A stretch of 7,620 nt of DNA from Spirochaetaceae bacterium (GCA_031280115.1 JAITHF010000203.1:1-7620), one strand, 5' to 3'; numbered from the stretch's first letter, positions 1 to 6,010 are shown. The notes: generated by a model not told the origin, from the letters alone. A program made the numbers and translations.

Positions 1-22
1 AGACGGGGCGGGAACAAAAAAG

Positions 23-40
23 GCCGGCGGGAACACCGGC
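23..40. other. small GC-rich hairpin at the left edge
   Basis: Arms GCCGG (23-27) and CCGGC (36-40) pair perfectly around an 8-nt loop and are followed by GGCGTTTTG. This could be a weak terminator for a gene left of the window reading rightward, but the T run is only four bases and is not adjacent to the stem. A 10-bp perfect palindrome, TTGTGCACAA, lies just after it at 47-56. No function can be assigned. Confidence 0.25.
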
Positions 41-110
41 GGCGTTTTGTGCACAAACAACTCATTGGTTTATAACGGATTATCGGCGCTTCGCGCCTCT
101 TTTAAGAGAA

Positions 111-196
111 TTTGGGGGCTTTTTTACCGGCGCTTCATGTTTCGCGTATTCTTTTGCAAACTTCCCGTAAGGGAACAGCCTTCGGCTGCCCCCAAA
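111..196 (-). terminator. possible branched terminator stem in left repeat
   Basis: TTTGGGGGC (111-119) pairs perfectly with GCCCCCAAA (188-196). The 68-nt apical region contains two further hairpins: TTCCC/GGGAA with a GTAA loop (162-175) and CAGCC/GGCTG with a TTC loop (176-188). Read on the minus strand, downstream of the SUMF1 gene, the stem is followed by TTCTCTTAAAAG, a poor T tract. The equivalent place in the right-hand repeat forms a compact, better terminator. Termination of the leftward transcript is inferred. Confidence 0.4.
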
Positions 197-267
197 CCCC
201 CCACAAAAGGCTGCCTGCGTTGCGCCGGTGCGTTTGCAAAGCGCGGTGAGGCGCATCCTTCAGGGTT

Positions 268-379
268 GTGACTAAAATTGCAGACCCGCTCACCGCGAGA
301 AGCACGTGAATCCCCCGCAGGGGGTGACTAAAATTGCAGACCCGCTCACCGCGAGAAGCACGTGAATCCCCCGCAGGGG
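268..379. repeat. perfect tandem duplication, 2 x 56 bp
   Basis: Positions 268-323 and 324-379 are identical base for base. Each unit starts GTGACTAAAATTGCAGACCC and ends in the hairpin sequence CCCCCGCAGGGG. The copy of this element at the other end of the window has a single unit. Perfect identity suggests a recent duplication by slippage or unequal recombination inside the larger repeat. Confidence 0.95.
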
Positions 380-384
380 GGGGC

Positions 385-1644
385 TTACGGCTGCGCAGGG
401 GGCAGGGGGAGGAGAACGCGGAAACCTAAGTCAGGGTTCCGGTAAGACGGGATGTTGAGACCCCGGTTGGCAGAACGGAGGGTGTTGCCCAAACTGCTCC
501 AGCTCCCGCCCCGGCACACCCGGTCAGAGCCGCTCGGCGCCCCTGCCGGGTCCCGCTGCTTTTCGCGGCTGTACGGCCCGTACCAGTCCCAGCACCACTC
601 CCACACGTTGCCGTGCATATCGTACAAGCCTAGAGGGTTAGGCGGGAAACTCCCTACCCTCGTGGGAGCCCCCCGGTATACCCCCTTGGCGCCGCTGTTG
701 TAGGGGTAATTCCCGTTGTAGTTCCCCTGATCCGTTGAAAAAACGGCGCCTGCGCTAAACGGCGCCGCGCTGCCGCCCCGGCAGGCGTACTCCCATTCGG
801 CTTCGGTAGGGAGCCGGTAGCCCGGGGCGTTCCGGTCCCAGATAACAAACTCCCCCTCCACGCGGTACGCGGGCTTCCGCCCCTCATTCACGCTCAAGGC
901 GTTGCAATACTGTACCGCGTCAAACCAGCTCACCCGCTCAACCGGATTATCCTGGGCCTTAAACGCGCTGGGATTAACGCCGGCTGCCGCCTCGTACTCC
1001 TTTTGGGTCACCGGCGTTCTTCCCAAGTAAAACGCCCCCACCTGCACTTCGTGCTCCGCCTCGTTGTCCTTCCGCCCCCACTCGCGCTCAGGGCTTCCCA
1101 TGATAAATGTTCCCGCCGGTATTTTCACCAGCCCCTCAGGAACAGGCTTCGGCTGGTCCGCCATAACCCGCGCCTCATACAGGTCTATGCAATGCTTTGC
1201 CCCGGCCTCAAGCCAGCGGGACGCCTCTTCAAAACGTCCGGAGCGCTTGAAAAAAAGCCCCAGCTCGTATTCGGCGCGGTAACCGCCGGTCAAGGCGGCC
1301 TTTTCAAGGGCGGCTTTCTTCTCTTCAGGGGTCAGCTCCCGGTCAGCGATAACCTTTTCAAGGAGGCTTACCGCCTCCTGGGCGTAGTAAGCGGTGATGC
1401 CGTAATCATCTTGCAGCTTTTGTATAAGCCGCTGGGAAGTTTTAACCCTGTCTGTTGTTTTAAGGAGCGCCCGGTGGCATCCGGCCTCAAGGCTTAAAAG
1501 GAAAATACGGGCCTCCCGCTTGAACGCGCCTTTGGCGTAGTCGTGCAGGAAGGCGCCGCACCGTTTGGGGTTGTCGAGAATGCTAATGCCCCGGTCTTTT
1601 ATAAGGCGGCTCAAAACCGCCTGCAAATCGCTCCGGCCCTTCAT
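385..1644 (-). CDS. SUMF1/FGE-sulfatase-fold protein without the FGE cysteines
   Basis: The 419-residue product has no signal peptide or membrane segment, so it is probably cytoplasmic. Residues 1 to about 100 are helical (GISILDNPKRC at 19-29, LHDYAKGAFKREARIFLLSL at 33-52). This resembles an N-terminal region I associate with multidomain bacterial proteins but cannot name. Residues about 116-160 look like one TPR/Sel1-type repeat. Residues 172-411 are the SUMF1 (formylglycine-generating-enzyme-like) fold: VKIPAGTFIMGS at 173-184, YRLPTEAEWEYACRGG at 276-291, GLYDMHGNVWEW at 339-350, RGGSW at 378-382 and GFRVL at 407-411. True FGEs carry two catalytic cysteines in a segment like RGGSYLCHxSYC. 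Here it reads RGGSWSSLGNT, so sulfatase activation is unlikely and a ligand-binding or other role is more probable. The ATG has an AGGGGG site 6 nt upstream. The last residues (PLPPAQP) follow the natural end of the fold and abut the repeat. The gene lies 66 bp downstream of the chemoreceptor gene and may share its transcript. Confidence 0.9.
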   Translation of the reverse strand: MKGRSDLQAVLSRLIKDRGISILDNPKRCGAFLHDYAKGAFKREARIFLLSLEAGCHRALLKTTDRVKTSQRLIQKLQDDYGITAYYAQEAVSLLEKVIADRELTPEEKKAALEKAALTGGYRAEYELGLFFKRSGRFEEASRWLEAGAKHCIDLYEARVMADQPKPVPEGLVKIPAGTFIMGSPEREWGRKDNEAEHEVQVGAFYLGRTPVTQKEYEAAAGVNPSAFKAQDNPVERVSWFDAVQYCNALSVNEGRKPAYRVEGEFVIWDRNAPGYRLPTEAEWEYACRGGSAAPFSAGAVFSTDQGNYNGNYPYNSGAKGVYRGAPTRVGSFPPNPLGLYDMHGNVWEWCWDWYGPYSREKQRDPAGAPSGSDRVCRGGSWSSLGNTLRSANRGLNIPSYRNPDLGFRVLLPLPPAQP

Positions 1645-1650
1645 CCCGCG

Positions 1651-1669
1651 CCCCCTGTTCCCGCAGGGG
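1651..1669 (-). promoter_or_regulatory. RBS of SUMF1 gene inside a small hairpin
   Basis: On the coding (minus) strand the Shine-Dalgarno-like AGGGGG (1651-1656) lies 6 nt before the ATG. CAGGGG (complement of 1652-1657) can pair with CCCCTG (complement of 1664-1669) across a 6-nt loop, hiding most of the site. This could reduce translation independent of the upstream gene. The pairing is visible; the effect is inference. Confidence 0.4.
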
Positions 1670-1709
1670 CGTCCGGCGGGCGTCCGGCCCGGCGCCCCCG
1701 GGGGGGCGC
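1667..1709. repeat. 11-bp direct repeat and GC hairpin between MCP and SUMF1 genes
   Basis: GGGCGTCCGGC occurs twice in tandem (1667-1677 and 1678-1688). Beside it GCGCCCCC (1692-1699) and GGGGGCGC (1702-1709) form a very GC-rich stem immediately after the chemoreceptor stop codon. On the minus strand no T run follows, so this is not a standard intrinsic terminator. It may stabilise the 3' end of the chemoreceptor mRNA or attenuate read-through into the SUMF1 gene. Confidence 0.5.
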
Positions 1710-1710
1710 G

Positions 1711-3525
1711 TTAGGCGCCGGCGATTTTGAACTTGGAGATTTCCTGAATGAGGTCATCAATGCTCTTGCTGTTTTCCCGGCTTATCTCTTTTATCCGGTG
1801 GATCGCGTCGCTTATGGCGCCCATTGCCGCGGCTATCTCGCCCATTTCTCCGGAGAGGCTTTGGGTAAGTTTTTCAAGGTTTTCCCCCTCGTCTATGACG
1901 AACCTGCTCTGGGAAAGCATTTCCGCTGAGTCCTGCCGGACATTCTCGGTTATCGTATTAGAATTGGCAATAATCTCAAGGATAGCGCGGCTTCCGCTGT
2001 CCTGCTCCTCAACGGCGCCGCGTATCTCGGTTTCCTGATCCGAGACGGTCTTCACTTCTTTATCTATCTTCTGGAAGTTATCCAGCGCAAGGGCCGTGGA
2101 TTCCTCTATGCCGTTGAGGGACGCCTGGATGCTTTTAAGCAGCGCTGAAACCATCTTGGCCTGCCCGCCGGAAGACTCCGCGAGCTTTCTAATCTCGTCA
2201 GCCACCACCGCGAAGCCTTTGCCCGCGGCGCCGGCGTGGGCCGCTTCAATGGCGGCGTTCATGGCAAGCAGGTTGGTTTTGCCGGCGATGTTCTGAATCA
2301 TCCGGTTTATGCCCATGAGCCTGTCAGATTCCTCAACCACCTGTTTGATGGACCGGGACACCTCCTGGAGCGCCGCGTTCCCCCGCTCCGAGGCGGCGGT
2401 AAGGTTTTTGATGTTCCCCTCGTTTTCCTTGAGGCTTTTGGTTACTGCCGCGATATTGGCGGCCATTTTCCCCACTGCCGACGAGGACTGGGACACGCTG
2501 CGCGCCTGGGCCTCGATGTTGGCGTTAAGGCTGCCGATATTGCCCATAATCCGCGTCATGGCGCCGTTCGTGTCGGTAACGCTGGCGGTCTGGGTGCGGG
2601 CTTTTTTCTGGGCGTCCTCAGTGTTTGCCTTTATCCGCCGCGCCGACGCCGCTTCCTGCCCCATAATCTCGGCGAGGGAACTGCCCACATGGGAAAGGGT
2701 GCGCGCCTTGTCCCGAATGGAAACCACCAGCGCTTTAAGCCCTTCCTGGGTTACGCGGAGGAGGCGGGTCATGTCCGCAAGCTCCCCGCCGCCTGCGGCG
2801 GGCCGGATATCCGCGGTAAGGTCCCCGTTGGCAATGACTTCAAGGGCGCGGATTGCCGCTTTAATCGGGCGGATGAACGAGGAGGACGCGAAAAACGCGA
2901 TAAGCCCCGCCAGGGCGAGGGCCGATACCATAGCAATCAAGAGGGAGCCCACGGCGTGCCGCTCAAACTCCTGTATTTTCGAGATTTCATAGTCCGCGCC
3001 GATGAAGCCCTCTATCTCCCCGTTCTTGATAAGCGGCATATACGCGGAAACAAAGACCCCGTACTCATCGGTAAAAGGCTTTTTGCTGATATAAAGGCTC
3101 CCGGACTTGGCGGCCTCCAGCATATCCGCGGTGGGCTCGTATACCAGAAAGTAATCTTCCGGCGCAAGCCCTTCAAAAATATCCGCTGTTGCCTCTGAGT
3201 CCAGCACGAACTTATACTCGGCGCCGTCTTTGATGATGGCGTAGATATAGGCCAGGTTGAACGTGTCTGCCAGGGTTTTCATGTCAGAGGTGAGGGCGTA
3301 GTACGCCTCTGATTGGGCGAGGCCCTCCTGCATGATGTTTCGGGGCTCTGACATGAGGGGGTAGGCGCGGACAATGAAGCCGACCACGTTACTCAAGGTT
3401 TCCCGGTACGAAGCGCGGATGTAGGTAATATATCTGGTATACATGACAAGCCCCACGCTCAGAGCGATAATTAAGCCCAATCCCGCAAAGAGTCCGAAAA
3501 AACGCGCTCTCAGACTTTTTTTCAA
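1711..3525 (-). CDS. transmembrane methyl-accepting chemotaxis protein
   Basis: This inner-membrane chemoreceptor would pass an extracytoplasmic signal to CheA/CheW. Numbered from the upstream in-frame ATG (3549), TM1 is about 17-38, an extracytoplasmic Cache-like sensor about 39-200 (DEYGVFVSAYMPL at 161-173, GFIGADYEI at 181-189), TM2 about 201-222 and HAMP about 222-275. The signalling domain covers about 300-605. Its conserved hairpin tip at about 418-458 contains IAGKTNLLAMNAAIEAAHAG (421-440) and GKGFAVVADEIRKLAE (443-458). No CheR-tethering pentapeptide is seen at the C terminus. I chose TTG at 3525 (604 aa, starting KKSLRARFFGL after the initiator) because AAAGGAGGA lies 10 nt upstream. 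The ATG at 3549 has no ribosome site and would put that sequence inside the gene. The ligand cannot be read from sequence. The sensor belongs to a group that often binds small organic molecules, but that is only a family tendency. Confidence 0.93.
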   Translation of the reverse strand: MKKSLRARFFGLFAGLGLIIALSVGLVMYTRYITYIRASYRETLSNVVGFIVRAYPLMSEPRNIMQEGLAQSEAYYALTSDMKTLADTFNLAYIYAIIKDGAEYKFVLDSEATADIFEGLAPEDYFLVYEPTADMLEAAKSGSLYISKKPFTDEYGVFVSAYMPLIKNGEIEGFIGADYEISKIQEFERHAVGSLLIAMVSALALAGLIAFFASSSFIRPIKAAIRALEVIANGDLTADIRPAAGGGELADMTRLLRVTQEGLKALVVSIRDKARTLSHVGSSLAEIMGQEAASARRIKANTEDAQKKARTQTASVTDTNGAMTRIMGNIGSLNANIEAQARSVSQSSSAVGKMAANIAAVTKSLKENEGNIKNLTAASERGNAALQEVSRSIKQVVEESDRLMGINRMIQNIAGKTNLLAMNAAIEAAHAGAAGKGFAVVADEIRKLAESSGGQAKMVSALLKSIQASLNGIEESTALALDNFQKIDKEVKTVSDQETEIRGAVEEQDSGSRAILEIIANSNTITENVRQDSAEMLSQSRFVIDEGENLEKLTQSLSGEMGEIAAAMGAISDAIHRIKEISRENSKSIDDLIQEISKFKIAGA

Positions 3526-3534
3526 GGTCCCCCG

Positions 3535-3543
3535 TCCTCCTTT
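3535..3543 (-). promoter_or_regulatory. Shine-Dalgarno site deciding the MCP start
   Basis: On the minus strand AAAGGAGGA lies between an in-frame ATG (3549) and a TTG (3525). Ten bases separate GGAGG from the TTG. It is the best ribosome-binding site in the region and favours the TTG start. The ATG is preceded by GACAGAAACACT, which has no such site. Confidence 0.7.
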
Positions 3544-3571
3544 CAGCATAGTGTTTCTGTCAAATACTCAA

Positions 3572-3600
3572 TTCATACCTAATTCCCCCTTTTCCGTCAA
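3572..3600 (-). promoter_or_regulatory. sigma70-type promoter of the chemoreceptor gene
   Basis: On the minus strand, -35 TTGACG (3600-3595) and -10 TATGAA (3577-3572) are separated by exactly 17 bp. They match 5/6 and 4/6 of the consensus. The predicted start near 3565 gives a leader of about 40 nt before the TTG start. It would leave only about 15 nt before the upstream ATG. This is pattern-based and has no experimental support. Confidence 0.6.
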
Positions 3601-3628
3601 CCCCCCGCGGAAGTTGCAGGGGGTTGAC
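3596..3628. promoter_or_regulatory. perfect inverted repeat joining two divergent promoters
   Basis: GTCAACCCCC (3596-3605) and GGGGGTTGAC (3619-3628) are perfect inverted repeats around a 13-nt centre. Each arm contains most of a -35 element: TTGACG for the chemoreceptor gene and TTGACA for the DUF4912 gene. It could be an operator for a dimeric regulator of both promoters, or simply two similar upstream ends facing each other. The regulator is unknown. Confidence 0.5.
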
Positions 3629-3652
3629 AGGGGGAAGCCTTTTTCCCATGAT
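3624..3652 (+). promoter_or_regulatory. sigma70-type promoter of the DUF4912-GH57 genes
   Basis: A consensus -35 TTGACA (3624-3629) is followed after 17 bp by CATGAT (3647-3652), a 4/6 match to the -10 consensus. The -10 sits inside a short symmetric sequence, CCCATGATGGG (3645-3655). The expected transcription start is near 3659, only about 3 bases before the ATG, so the transcript would be nearly leaderless. Confidence 0.55.
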
Positions 3653-3661
3653 GGGTAGATT

Positions 3662-4417
3662 ATGAATGACTTGGGTATGAAACCCCTCTCCCTTATAAAA
3701 TCCCGCTTGGAACGTTTAACCACCTGCGAACTTACAGCCTTGGCCGAACAAGAAGGCATCGATATTCCCGCCGGGCTTGACAGGATATTTATTGTGGCCG
3801 AACTCCTTGAAGCCGCCGCCTCTGCCGCCGCGGTCCAGAACGGCGCCGGCAAGATGCCGCCCCTTGAGGAAGCGGCAGCCATACCGGAGCCGGTCCTCCT
3901 GCCCAAACAATACAATATCACCTTTATTGAAGTCCTTATCCGGGACCCCCTCTGGGCATTCGCCTTCTGGGAAATTAAAGGCGCGGACCGGGAAAGCCGG
4001 GAGAAAGCGCCGGACTTCGGCGGGTACTGCCTGAGAGTGTCAGCCATTGCCGACATAGGCGGCCTGCCGCCTATGCCCCCGGGGCCGGCGGGGCAGCAGC
4101 CGCGGCAGCCTAAAAAACAACCGCTCAAACAAAAAGAAGACTCTTTTACCGTGCCCATAGGCGCCGCGGATACGGCATGGTACCTGGGGTTTTCACCGGA
4201 AGGCGGGCGCTTCGTGGTGGAACTCTGCGCGGTGCTTGGCGGGAAAGACACGGCCCTTGCAGCCTCCCGCCCCTTTACCCTGCCGAAACTGGCCAACCCG
4301 CCGTATGTAAAAGACGCGCTGTACGACAACCCTCTTATAAGGCTGTCCGGCGCGGAGGATTTTCAGGTTATCCGCAACCGGGACCGCCGCCCCCCTCTGG
4401 TTATCGGGTATGAGTAA
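3662..4417 (+). CDS. DUF4912 protein with SAP/Rho-N-like N terminus
   Basis: The 251-residue soluble protein has no signal peptide. Residues about 6-51 resemble a SAP or Rho N-terminal helix-extended fold (LTTCELTALAEQEGIDIPAG at 19-38, then RIFIVAELLEA), a module often found in nucleic-acid-binding proteins. Residues about 80-208 fit DUF4912: YNITFIEVLIRDPLWAFAFW at 84-103, WYLGFSPEGGRFVVELCAVL at 173-192 and ASRPFTLP at 201-208. A low-complexity Pro/Gly/Gln/Lys-rich insert at about 134-158 interrupts the domain. The biochemical function of DUF4912 is unknown to me. It overlaps the GH57-family gene by 8 bp, which points to coupled translation and perhaps a shared complex. No Shine-Dalgarno is visible before this ATG, and an in-frame TAG six bases upstream rules out a longer form. 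An in-frame ATG at 3677 is the only nearby alternative and has no better site. Confidence 0.85.
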   Translation: MNDLGMKPLSLIKSRLERLTTCELTALAEQEGIDIPAGLDRIFIVAELLEAAASAAAVQNGAGKMPPLEEAAAIPEPVLLPKQYNITFIEVLIRDPLWAFAFWEIKGADRESREKAPDFGGYCLRVSAIADIGGLPPMPPGPAGQQPRQPKKQPLKQKEDSFTVPIGAADTAWYLGFSPEGGRFVVELCAVLGGKDTALAASRPFTLPKLANPPYVKDALYDNPLIRLSGAEDFQVIRNRDRRPPLVIGYE

Positions 4418-5990
4418 ACGCCGGGTTATCTCGCTGGTGCTCAACGCCCACACGCCTTTTATACGCCGCCAGGATATTCCCCAGAGCGCCGAAGACCTGT
4501 GGTTCTTCGAGGGGCTTTCCGAAACCTACCTGCCCCTTTTGGATATGTTCGACCGGCTCGACAAAGAGCGGATACCTTTCAGGCTGGGCATCTCCCTTTC
4601 CCCTATCCTCTGCGGCATGCTTGGGGACGGGCTTCTGCTTAAACGGTACGAAGACTACCTTAACGCCCAAATCGAGTTCGGCTTCCGGGAGACCCAGCGC
4701 CTCGCCGGCGCCGAAGGCCAGCGGCGTCTTGCGGAACGCTGGCGCGCGAAGGCGCAGGAGCGGCTGGGCTGGTTCGCGGAGCGCTGCCGGAAGAATATCC
4801 TCAACGGCTTCGATTATTACCAGCACAAAGGCCGGCTTGAGCTTTTAACCACCGCGGCAACCTACGGGTTCCTGCCGTTCTATACGGCCCGCCCGGAGGC
4901 TATTCAGGCGCAGTTTGAAGTGGCTATCGCATCGTACCGCCAGCACTTCGGCAGGCACCCCCAGGGTTTCTGGCTGCCGGGCCTTGGCTGGGACCCGGCG
5001 CTTGACCGGTATCTGCGGGCCTACAACTTCGGTTATACCATTGTGAACGCCCACGCCCTGGTGCTGGGGGAGCCTGCCGCGGCCAAAGGGAGCTTCTATC
5101 CGGTCAAAACCCCCCGGGGGGTTTTTGTGTTTGCCAGAGATTACTACGCCCATCAGGATATAGCAGGCGCGGGACAGGGGTTTTCCTATCATAAGGCTTA
5201 TCGGGATAATTACGCCGACGTGGGGTACGAGCTTTCTGCGGAGGTGGTGGCGCCCTTTCTCGGCCCGGACGGGGGGCGTACCCAGACGGGCTATAAGTAC
5301 AAGGCCCTGGGCGGCGCGGTGTATGACCCGGCGCAGGCGTCAGAACTTATCCGGCGGCAGGCAGCGGCGTTCCTCGACGCCCGGGCCGCGCGCCTCGCCC
5401 AGGCGGAAGCCTTTATGGCCGAAAACCCGGTGAGCCTGTGCGCGTATAACACCGATACCTTTGGCCGGCTGTGGCACGAGGGGCCGGAGTTTCTTGAGGC
5501 TCTCTTCCGGGAAGGGGCAAAGCGGGATGACCTCCAGTTTATGACGCCGGCGGAATACCTTTATAAGCAGGATCTTTCCGCCATGCAGACCGTAACCCCC
5601 TGTTTCTCTTCTGCCGGCTATAACGGGTACGCCGAAACCTGGCTTGACGCTTCCAACGACTGGATATACCGGCACACGGCGCGTTCCTTAGAGCGGATGG
5701 CCGAAATCGCCGAGCGGTTTCCTGACGAAACCGGCCTCAAGGAGCGGGCGCTTAATCAGGCGGCCCGGGAGATTCTGCTAAGCCAGTCCTCGGACTGGAC
5801 CAAACTGCTCTATAAAGGGGAGTCAGCCGAATTTGCCCGGGCGCAAATCGAGGAGGCCCTGCGTAATTTCACCACCATCTACGAGGCGCTGGGCAGCAAC
5901 TACCTGAGTACCGAATGGCTTACCAATCTGGAGCGGCGGCACAATATCTTCCCCGGGGTCAATTACCGCGTTTTCAGGCGCAAACGCTGA
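4410..5990 (+). CDS. GH57/DUF1957 (glucan branching enzyme-like) protein, catalytic residues replaced
   Basis: The 526-residue length matches the GH57 1,4-alpha-glucan branching enzyme type (DUF1957). There is no signal peptide, so it should be cytoplasmic. Family motifs are recognisable: LNAHTPF (11-17), RLGISLSPILCGML (58-71), GFWLPGLGW (186-194), CAYNTDTFGRLWHEGPEFL (344-362) and the C-terminal helical region with LNQAAREILLSQSSDW (448-463). In active members the third motif reads WLPE, with Glu as nucleophile; here the residue is Gly191. The fourth normally begins YDTELFGHWW, with Asp as acid/base; here it is Asn347. The usual GHWW is GRLW, and the usual GYPGD-type segment near 250-262 is not recognisable. 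Fold assignment is strong, but branching activity is doubtful and a binding or regulatory role on glycogen is an inference. It starts inside the DUF4912 stop region (ATG in GGTATGAGTAA) without a clear ribosome site, so translation is probably coupled. Confidence 0.88.
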   Translation: MSKRRVISLVLNAHTPFIRRQDIPQSAEDLWFFEGLSETYLPLLDMFDRLDKERIPFRLGISLSPILCGMLGDGLLLKRYEDYLNAQIEFGFRETQRLAGAEGQRRLAERWRAKAQERLGWFAERCRKNILNGFDYYQHKGRLELLTTAATYGFLPFYTARPEAIQAQFEVAIASYRQHFGRHPQGFWLPGLGWDPALDRYLRAYNFGYTIVNAHALVLGEPAAAKGSFYPVKTPRGVFVFARDYYAHQDIAGAGQGFSYHKAYRDNYADVGYELSAEVVAPFLGPDGGRTQTGYKYKALGGAVYDPAQASELIRRQAAAFLDARAARLAQAEAFMAENPVSLCAYNTDTFGRLWHEGPEFLEALFREGAKRDDLQFMTPAEYLYKQDLSAMQTVTPCFSSAGYNGYAETWLDASNDWIYRHTARSLERMAEIAERFPDETGLKERALNQAAREILLSQSSDWTKLLYKGESAEFARAQIEEALRNFTTIYEALGSNYLSTEWLTNLERRHNIFPGVNYRVFRRKR

Positions 5991-6010
5991 GGCGGCGGCA
6001 GGGGAAACCC

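Larger units (their letters stand above)
61..380 (-). repeat. dispersed intergenic repeat, left copy
   Basis: This stretch, with the 60 bases before it, has no supportable gene. Read on the minus strand it begins 4 bases after the stop codon of the SUMF1-fold gene. Its reverse complement aligns with 7358-7558. The best segment is 241-281 against 7401-7440, which I align with one substitution and one single-base indel. Both copies share, in order, a CCCCCTGCGGGGG hairpin, a CAATTTTAGTCAC segment, a G-rich/C-rich stem, a GGCGC hairpin and an AT-rich end (about 61-84 here). This copy differs by a duplicated 56-bp unit and about 65 extra bases at 120-185. The same orientation relative to two unrelated upstream genes suggests a dispersed 3'-end element. 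No transposase or clear terminal repeats are visible. Confidence 0.8.

Noticed and set aside
47..271. Plus-strand reading frame of 74 codons
   Set aside because: It lies almost wholly in the intergenic repeat, has no ribosome site and its product is low-quality Pro/Arg/Ala-rich sequence with no recognisable domain.
61..380. CRISPR array
   Set aside because: The only direct repeat is a two-copy 56-bp tandem without spacers, and no cas genes are present.
61..380. Insertion sequence or MITE
   Set aside because: No transposase, clear terminal inverted repeats or target-site duplications are visible in either copy; a simple dispersed repeat is the safer call.
385..1644. Functional formylglycine-generating enzyme
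   Set aside because: The expected cysteines after RGGS are absent (the segment reads RGGSWSSLGNT), and no sulfatase gene is nearby.
2309..2992. Plus-strand reading frame of 227 codons opposite the chemoreceptor gene
   Set aside because: It is another antisense frame of the same gene, rich in Ser/Ala/Arg, with no domain or start signal.
2236..3198. Plus-strand reading frame of 320 codons opposite the chemoreceptor gene
   Set aside because: It is antisense to a gene with complete MCP motifs. The product is a Gly/Arg/His-rich shadow without domains, and long antisense frames are common in GC-rich DNA.
3596..3628. Rho-independent terminator between the divergent genes
   Set aside because: The inverted repeat lies between two gene starts, has no T run after it on either strand and coincides with -35 boxes.
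3568..4329. Minus-strand reading frame of 253 codons opposite the DUF4912 gene
   Set aside because: It covers the divergent promoter region and is antisense to a recognisable DUF4912 gene. Its Ser/Gly/Arg-rich product has no domain.
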